A stretch of DNA of 64,000 bases. It comes from Patellaria atrata CBS 101060 (Eukaryota > Ascomycota > Dothideomycetes > Patellariales > Patellariaceae). Below the pieces are notes generated by a model. It ran no database searches and was not told the DNA's origin. It saw only the letters and a program-made list of their open reading frames with translations. The DNA lies in assembly GCA_010093705.1 (NCBI GenBank), contig MU006090.1:4056-68055 (forward strand), written 5' to 3'. Positions 59,320-64,000 of the stretch are shown in pieces. A program made the translations under genes and the position numbers. Within the stretch, counting starts at the first letter, position 1. Every line of letters begins with the position of its first letter.

Positions 59320-61488
59320 GAAATCTGTGGGGCCTGGGGTAGCATCAGTGGAAATGGAATTCTTCAATCGTGGCTTTGCGGGGTGTTTACAGCATCTGTG
59401 CCTTTGGGCACATTAACGGGACGGGACGGCGAATGTTTGATAGACCAATCAGGCAAAATCAAAATACTTTCATGCTCTATCGCTGATTCAAATCAACATA
59501 TGGCTATTGATGTAAGTAAATATGGAATCGTGCCCCTTTTACGGACCCTCTCTCCTTCAGATCTTGCACATACAATATCTTGAAACGTATTATTCTCACT
59601 ATATGGGCACTATTTATGCTTCGTAGTGACTGCTCTACAAGCCTCGTTCAGAGATGAATTCATATTCTCTCATCCTTTTGCTCTCGCCCTTACGGAATCC
59701 CCTTCAAGCTTCAACAACTTTCCAGGAGATTGTTCTCTTCCTCTGATCTAACATAAGTCTACAATAATTCTCCTTCGTAGGTATGCATTGCTCTCCCTCG
59801 GCTTCGGCTTTAGAAGTCCTCACCGCATCAACGCGCCTAGTTCCAAGTTTCCTTCAAGCCTTTAGTCTTCTTCCCTCTTCATCTACACTTCTCCCCTTGC
59901 TATACTCACTTCTCACACAGATTCTGCCTATAATAAAGGCACCTTTCGCTCTCTCGGCCTTGATCGGTGAAACATAGCATACTATGACCTTTTTCAGCTC
60001 CTATTTTAAAAATCTCGAGAACGTACTCATTTATTTTGCAAGCCCTTTCTCAACGTGTGAATATCCTTAAATCATCTTGATAAACCCAATACTTATTTTA
60101 TTGCACTATACCCTTTCACCGCTAAGGTAATGGTTCATGACTAAGGTACTGCCACAGAGTTCGCCATACCCTTTAACTACATCGAACAGCTTTAATGATG
60201 TGTTTCTTGCATTGTGTACTGTCAAGAGATAACAAGACACCCATACCAGTGTGTACCTCCTTGCCCAGCCTCTCCAAAGCATCTTCTAGGGTTCTTACAG
60301 TAGCAGACGTAAGATACGATTTTAATACGGCGGTTCCAATTCTTGACCATTTCTACCAATCTACTTCATAAGTATTGCAGGAAAATGGAGGATGTAGATC
60401 AAGGGGATGAAGAGGGCAATGTATCATTTGCATCGTTGCAATTATGCTTTTACACGAACATCACAGGAGTCATTGGTATATCGGACACAGGTTATATTGC
60501 AAGTAAAGAGGCGATCAGTATTATAAACTTAAATCTTGATTTGAGTTAAAAAAAAAATCCTGCTCGAAGACGAAGAAAGTGGGTCTGTCGAGGGGAAAAA
60601 GAAGAATAAATACTACACGAAGTCCTATCGATTCATTATTATTCAATATCTACAATACCCATTAAAGAAAAAGTCAATGAAACCAGCAAAAAAGCAAACT
60701 TGAAATGATTTAAAAGATACAATGTAGTGAAACACAAAGCTGAGAAGGAGATTCATTCATTCACACATGCTAACAACTCAATTCCGTAGAAAAGGTGAAG
60801 CCCAAGCCATGCAAAAGACACCACAACTCCACTATCCCTCCTAAATTCTAAGCTCTAAGACATAAGGCTGAAGGAAGACAGCAGAGAAAACTAGAAGGTA
60901 GACTGCAGCTGCGAAAGGAACATCGTAGCTATAGCCCCAAAAAAACTAGACTCAACACCAAAAAGTGAGCGACAGCAGAAGTTAGAGAAATGCAAGAAGA
61001 AGACAGAAGACCAAACAGTGCATAATCCCCTCTATATACAGATCAAACCAGAATCAACCGTTCAAGGCCCCACAAGCGTCTCGCTACCGATTAACCGTCC
61101 ACACGCCCGTTCCCAATCCCTTTGCCACCACCGTACCTCAACCATGCACAACAGCTAGCTTCCGCCGACAGGTGGGAAGGCCATCCTATCCAGCTGGGTG
61201 CACCCAGCCAGAGGAAGAGATACCTATACCTGACGACGTGACGGAAGACCGCTTTAGACGTCAGGTAGGAAGGCCATCCCTATCCAGCGGAGTGCACGCA
61301 CCCAACTGGAGGAAGAGATACCTATACCCGACGATTTGGCGAAGCTAACTGTTATGGGAGTGAGAGAGATGTGTCGGGTAACGCTAGTCGTGGTAGAGGA
61401 AGCGATTCAGGTTAGGGAGGGGGATAGTGGGAAGAGGGGGTATTAAAAAGGAAGTGGAGAAAGGATAGAGGGTCGCTGTGAGACCCTT
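59320..61488. other. 2.2-kb spacer between eL43 and the 754-aa protein gene
   Basis: eL43 3' flank and 3' flank of the last gene. A minus-strand open stretch at about 60210-60350 has coding-like composition but no start, domain or splice partner. An imperfect duplication lies at 61167-61334. No other feature. Confidence 0.5.
61167..61334. repeat. Imperfect 71/75-bp direct duplication with a palindrome
   Basis: Copy 1 (61167-61237) and copy 2 (61260-61334) share GGAAGGCCATCC, TATCCAGC, GTGCAC and GAGGAAGAGATACCTATACC in the same order, spaced 93 bp apart. Copy 1 contains a perfect 16-bp palindrome, GCTGGGTGCACCCAGC (61193-61208), which is degenerate in copy 2. It lies 150-320 bp downstream of the last gene's stop. 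Confidence 0.85.
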
Positions 61489-63753
61489 CTAGGTGGCCAG
61501 AGGTGGAGGTACTGTGCCACGGTCTGCGCAGAAAGCGTGTAAGCCAGTAATAAAGTCTGAGTGTGACTTTTTATGAGCAGCCAAGGACCCATATTCAGCA
61601 TTAACAGTTGCGAGAAGTGCTGGATCGATGTTGCCGAAAGGCGACGTTCTAGGGAACGCCAAGCTATACGTTGGAACGGCTGCAGGAGAAGACGCTCTTT
61701 CCTCCGGTTCCGCATTGGTCATTGCTGCAAGACGTGAACCAGTTTTTGGTGCATATCGCTGAGCTTGCTCCCGTGCGCGTTTGACCGCATCGAATCCTTT
61801 GACTGGTAACTCGGCGTGCGCTGGAGTAGGACGCGGAGGCGGTGCGGTGCTCCAGTTGACAGGGACACTGGAACCCGAAGATTCTGGTTCTTGCTCAGGC
61901 GTAGAAAGCTTGTCGAATGTGGAAGACTGACCAGGGGCTGAGACGTTCTCGGGTGGCGAGATATGCTCTGGTGTTGAGACCCTGTCGGATGTGGAGATTT
62001 GCTTTGGTGTCAAAACTTTCTCGGGACTAGAGAGAGAGAGCATTGTTGTATCATCCATGTTATCCGTGTTATCCGTGTTATCTTCGTCACTGCTGTGCTC
62101 TGGGACGCAGAATGTTCCTGTGCCCTCAACGTGACCGTTTCTGCGAAGCTCTCTTTGAAGCGGCGTTTCGTTTCGAACAGGACGCTTACCCTTGGTTTGG
62201 GATGTGTTATCTTCAGTTGACTTGCTAGACTTCGTTTCAGCTGAGATACTCTGTTCGGTTGAATCTACGTTTTGAGGATAGGTGTTGCGAAACAATGTCC
62301 CTTGGTAGATGTAGGTGGGTGAATACGACGTCGAGGTAGGAGGTGCGAATAGGGCGGCGCGAGTAGCTTCCGCGCGTTTCCTTTCTTCATCAAGACGAAG
62401 TTTTTCACGCCGACGGTCCTCTCGTTGAACCATTCTGGGGGTCATTCTCTTCTTCCTGGCGGGTCCTTCATCATCTCCAGACGCGCGCGATGGTGGTGGC
62501 ATAGGAACAAACTCCAAAGGACGCGCGGTCAGATGCTTGATAGGAACTGAAGGTGCCACAGGCGTCTCTGGTGTTTGTGGCTCATCCGAATCCGAAATGT
62601 CTCCGTACCAATATTCATCTGGTAGCCCATAACCTTCACCGCCGGGAAGATGCGCAGGAATCAGTTTGAGATCGTCGGATCTAGCCTTTCGTTTGCTGCC
62701 GGTCCTCGTATTGTCGAGGCCTTGCTCGAGCATCTCTTTAGCGTTCTTGTTGTGTTCTTCGATGTTGAGCCGTTGTTCAAGCTCGTTATCGACAAGTGCT
62801 GCATTTTCTCTTGTCGAAGGCTCACTGGCCTTTGCGCGTCCCTTTCCAGATTTCGAGCGACGTTTTGTGTGTGACTTCTTTTGTAAAGGGCTCTCAACTT
62901 GTGGAGTAAAATCTGCAGATGTGACAGGTCCGCGGGATGAAAGGAAGGTTGGAAGGAGTCGTGAGACGCTGCTGGTCAGCGCTCGGAAGAGACCTATCGC
63001 CGGTGTTGCAGGAGTGGTTGGACGATTTTCGTCAATCTCGCCGTCGGTGTCGTCGCTATCGGACATGATGATGTACTCCTGTTGAGGAGTGTTGTTGTTG
63101 CCCACTGTTGGGGTCTTTTGTTGAGGTTCGGCCGTTGTTTGACACGTTTGCGTCGTCTTGGCAGGCCATGGACCATATTCACCTGGAGCGAAAAGGCCAT
63201 TCTGGTGGAGGACTTCCGTACAGGCTTGTAGGTTCTGTTTCGTGCTTTCCCAGTTTTCTGCCAACATTGTGATTATCAGCAGGGCTTCTTGGTAGCAAAT
63301 CTCATACATCTCCAGCTGGTGACGGTAGGCAGCCCAAGTGTCCACGTCTTGGAAGGTGCGGACCCTGGTAGGGCTCTTCTCACCTGTCTCGTCTCTCTCT
63401 TTTGGAACCGCCGCAGCGGACTCCACCCGGGATGCTTTCGCAGCAGCGGGACTCTCTTCGACCATCGTACGCGGCGAGCGTACGCACACCCCGGCCACAG
63501 GAGAGGGCACCTCATTCCGTACATTCGACCGTTCGGCCGGCTGTACGTCAGAGATCTGCACCTCCGGCATTGCGGGGGTGCAAGTTGCCTCCTGCGCGAC
63601 GACCGTCTTAGGTCGTCTTGGCCCCCGAATTGCACGTTCGGGGTCAGCTTGCAAGCCCAGGAGTGGCGACGCATTTGGGTTGGTCCGCCGGGTATGGCGA
63701 GTGGTACGGCTCGCTTGTTCGGGCGCCTTTGTTGCGCGTTTTCGTGGCGCCAT
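61489..63753 (-). CDS. Unrecognised disordered, nuclear-type protein with TPxxhS hexads
   Basis: Single exon, 754 aa, with an ATG at 63753. The N-terminus is basic (MAPRKRATKAPEQASRTTRH) and further basic clusters (KKSHTKRRSKSGKGRAKA, ARKKRMTPRMVQREDRRREK) look like nuclear-localisation or nucleic-acid-binding segments. A short ordered helix region occurs near residues 135-185 (WAAYRHQLEMYEICYQEAL). Residues about 576-623 are eight hexads of the type T-P-x-x-[ILV]-S, encoded by an 18-bp repeat, offering many proline-directed phosphorylation sites. The C-terminal 45 residues (FGNIDPALLATVNAEYGSL) look ordered again. No enzyme or DNA-binding domain is recognised. A chromatin or transcription-associated role is only inference. 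Confidence 0.83.
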   Translation of the reverse strand: MAPRKRATKAPEQASRTTRHTRRTNPNASPLLGLQADPERAIRGPRRPKTVVAQEATCTPAMPEVQISDVQPAERSNVRNEVPSPVAGVCVRSPRTMVEESPAAAKASRVESAAAVPKERDETGEKSPTRVRTFQDVDTWAAYRHQLEMYEICYQEALLIITMLAENWESTKQNLQACTEVLHQNGLFAPGEYGPWPAKTTQTCQTTAEPQQKTPTVGNNNTPQQEYIIMSDSDDTDGEIDENRPTTPATPAIGLFRALTSSVSRLLPTFLSSRGPVTSADFTPQVESPLQKKSHTKRRSKSGKGRAKASEPSTRENAALVDNELEQRLNIEEHNKNAKEMLEQGLDNTRTGSKRKARSDDLKLIPAHLPGGEGYGLPDEYWYGDISDSDEPQTPETPVAPSVPIKHLTARPLEFVPMPPPSRASGDDEGPARKKRMTPRMVQREDRRREKLRLDEERKRAEATRAALFAPPTSTSYSPTYIYQGTLFRNTYPQNVDSTEQSISAETKSSKSTEDNTSQTKGKRPVRNETPLQRELRRNGHVEGTGTFCVPEHSSDEDNTDNTDNMDDTTMLSLSSPEKVLTPKQISTSDRVSTPEHISPPENVSAPGQSSTFDKLSTPEQEPESSGSSVPVNWSTAPPPRPTPAHAELPVKGFDAVKRAREQAQRYAPKTGSRLAAMTNAEPEERASSPAAVPTYSLAFPRTSPFGNIDPALLATVNAEYGSLAAHKKSHSDFITGLHAFCADRGTVPPPLAT
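61885..62028 (-). repeat. Eight degenerate 18-bp units encoding TPxxhS hexads
   Basis: 144 nt in frame in the 754-aa protein. Successive hexads read SPEKVL, TPKQIS, TSDRVS, TPEHIS, PPENVS, APGQSS, TFDKLS and TPEQEP. The period is exactly 18 nt throughout. Confidence 0.85.
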
Positions 63754-64000
63754 CTTTTGCTCTGGTGCCCTTTAGTTGTGCGAACAGCAGAGAGGTGATG
63801 ATGACAGAAAGAGAACAGGAGGAGAGAGGAGAGATGAGAAAGAGATTGAGGTGAGGTAAAGTATGTGGCGAGATACGGTGAGATGTGATGATTTCGATGC
63901 TGGTGTTGTTGTTGTTGGCGTTATTTTATTTTTCCAAGAATTGAGGCGACAGCTTGCGCTGCATTGAAACTGATGTTGACTTTCCTTAAGAATTGTAAAG

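Noticed and set aside
60210-60350. Minus-strand open stretch with coding-like segment (TVRTLEDALERLGKE)
   Set aside because: A stop lies just upstream, there is no initiating ATG, and no exon partner was found on either side. Chance or a relic cannot be separated by eye.
1-64000. tRNA genes, CRISPR arrays, operons
   Set aside because: No convincing T-loop B-box with partner A-box was seen, no spaced direct-repeat array exists, and the genome is eukaryotic with monocistronic intron-bearing genes.

Overview
The window is nuclear DNA of a filamentous ascomycete (Pezizomycotina). Genes are split by short introns, mostly 50-65 nt, with GTAAGT/GTATGT-type donors and occasional TACTAAC branch sites. 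The gene set is fungal: a HET-domain NLR, a three-domain laccase with the ascomycete DSGL tail, a fused Nup98-Nup96 gene, secreted S10 and S41 peptidases, and a GMC oxidase. Short T-ACCT-T intergenic motifs faintly suggest Leotiomycetes, but that placement is a guess.

Layout. The left edge (1-5 kb) is the accessory part: the 5' portion of a HET/NB-ARC/TPR immune-receptor-like gene running off the window, then a secreted GMC oxidoreductase. From 5.4 to 24.8 kb lie mostly core genes: a formin-type GTPase-binding protein (Rid1-like), a cupin, 5-hydroxyisourate hydrolase (purine degradation), the 2065-codon NUP98-96 gene, a centrin, the 51-kDa subunit of complex I and a lone coiled-coil protein. 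After 2.3 kb with no gene I can support come a secreted serine carboxypeptidase, an unrecognised protein with three Cys-Pro motifs, a dehydrodolichyl diphosphate synthase, the replication factor Psf3 and the proteasome activator Blm10 (27-42 kb). Laccase and an S41 peptidase follow, both apparently secreted and set in long spacers (43-50 kb). The right part holds C1-tetrahydrofolate synthase divergent from eIF3i, a small five-exon ribosomal protein gene (eL43, assembled from exons of 12-115 nt), and a 754-aa disordered nuclear-looking protein.

How they work together. There is no biosynthetic cluster or operon. Most neighbours are unrelated housekeeping genes in divergent or convergent pairs. 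Two divergent pairs are functionally suggestive: NUP98-96 with centrin (nuclear pore / TREX-2), and C1-THF synthase with eIF3i (one-carbon supply / translation). Several proteins enter the secretory pathway (GMC oxidase, S10 peptidase, laccase, S41 peptidase).

Limits. Exon boundaries were placed by hand from GT/AG signals, reading-frame closure and remembered family sequences. No transcript data or database search was available. I saw no tRNA, rRNA, CRISPR array or intact transposable element, and no convincing wholly new system. The most unusual items are the near-identical TPR units of the NLR, the Cys-Pro-motif protein, the altered cleavage and docking motifs in Nup98-96 and Blm10, and an intron hairpin at the Nup98/Nup96 junction.
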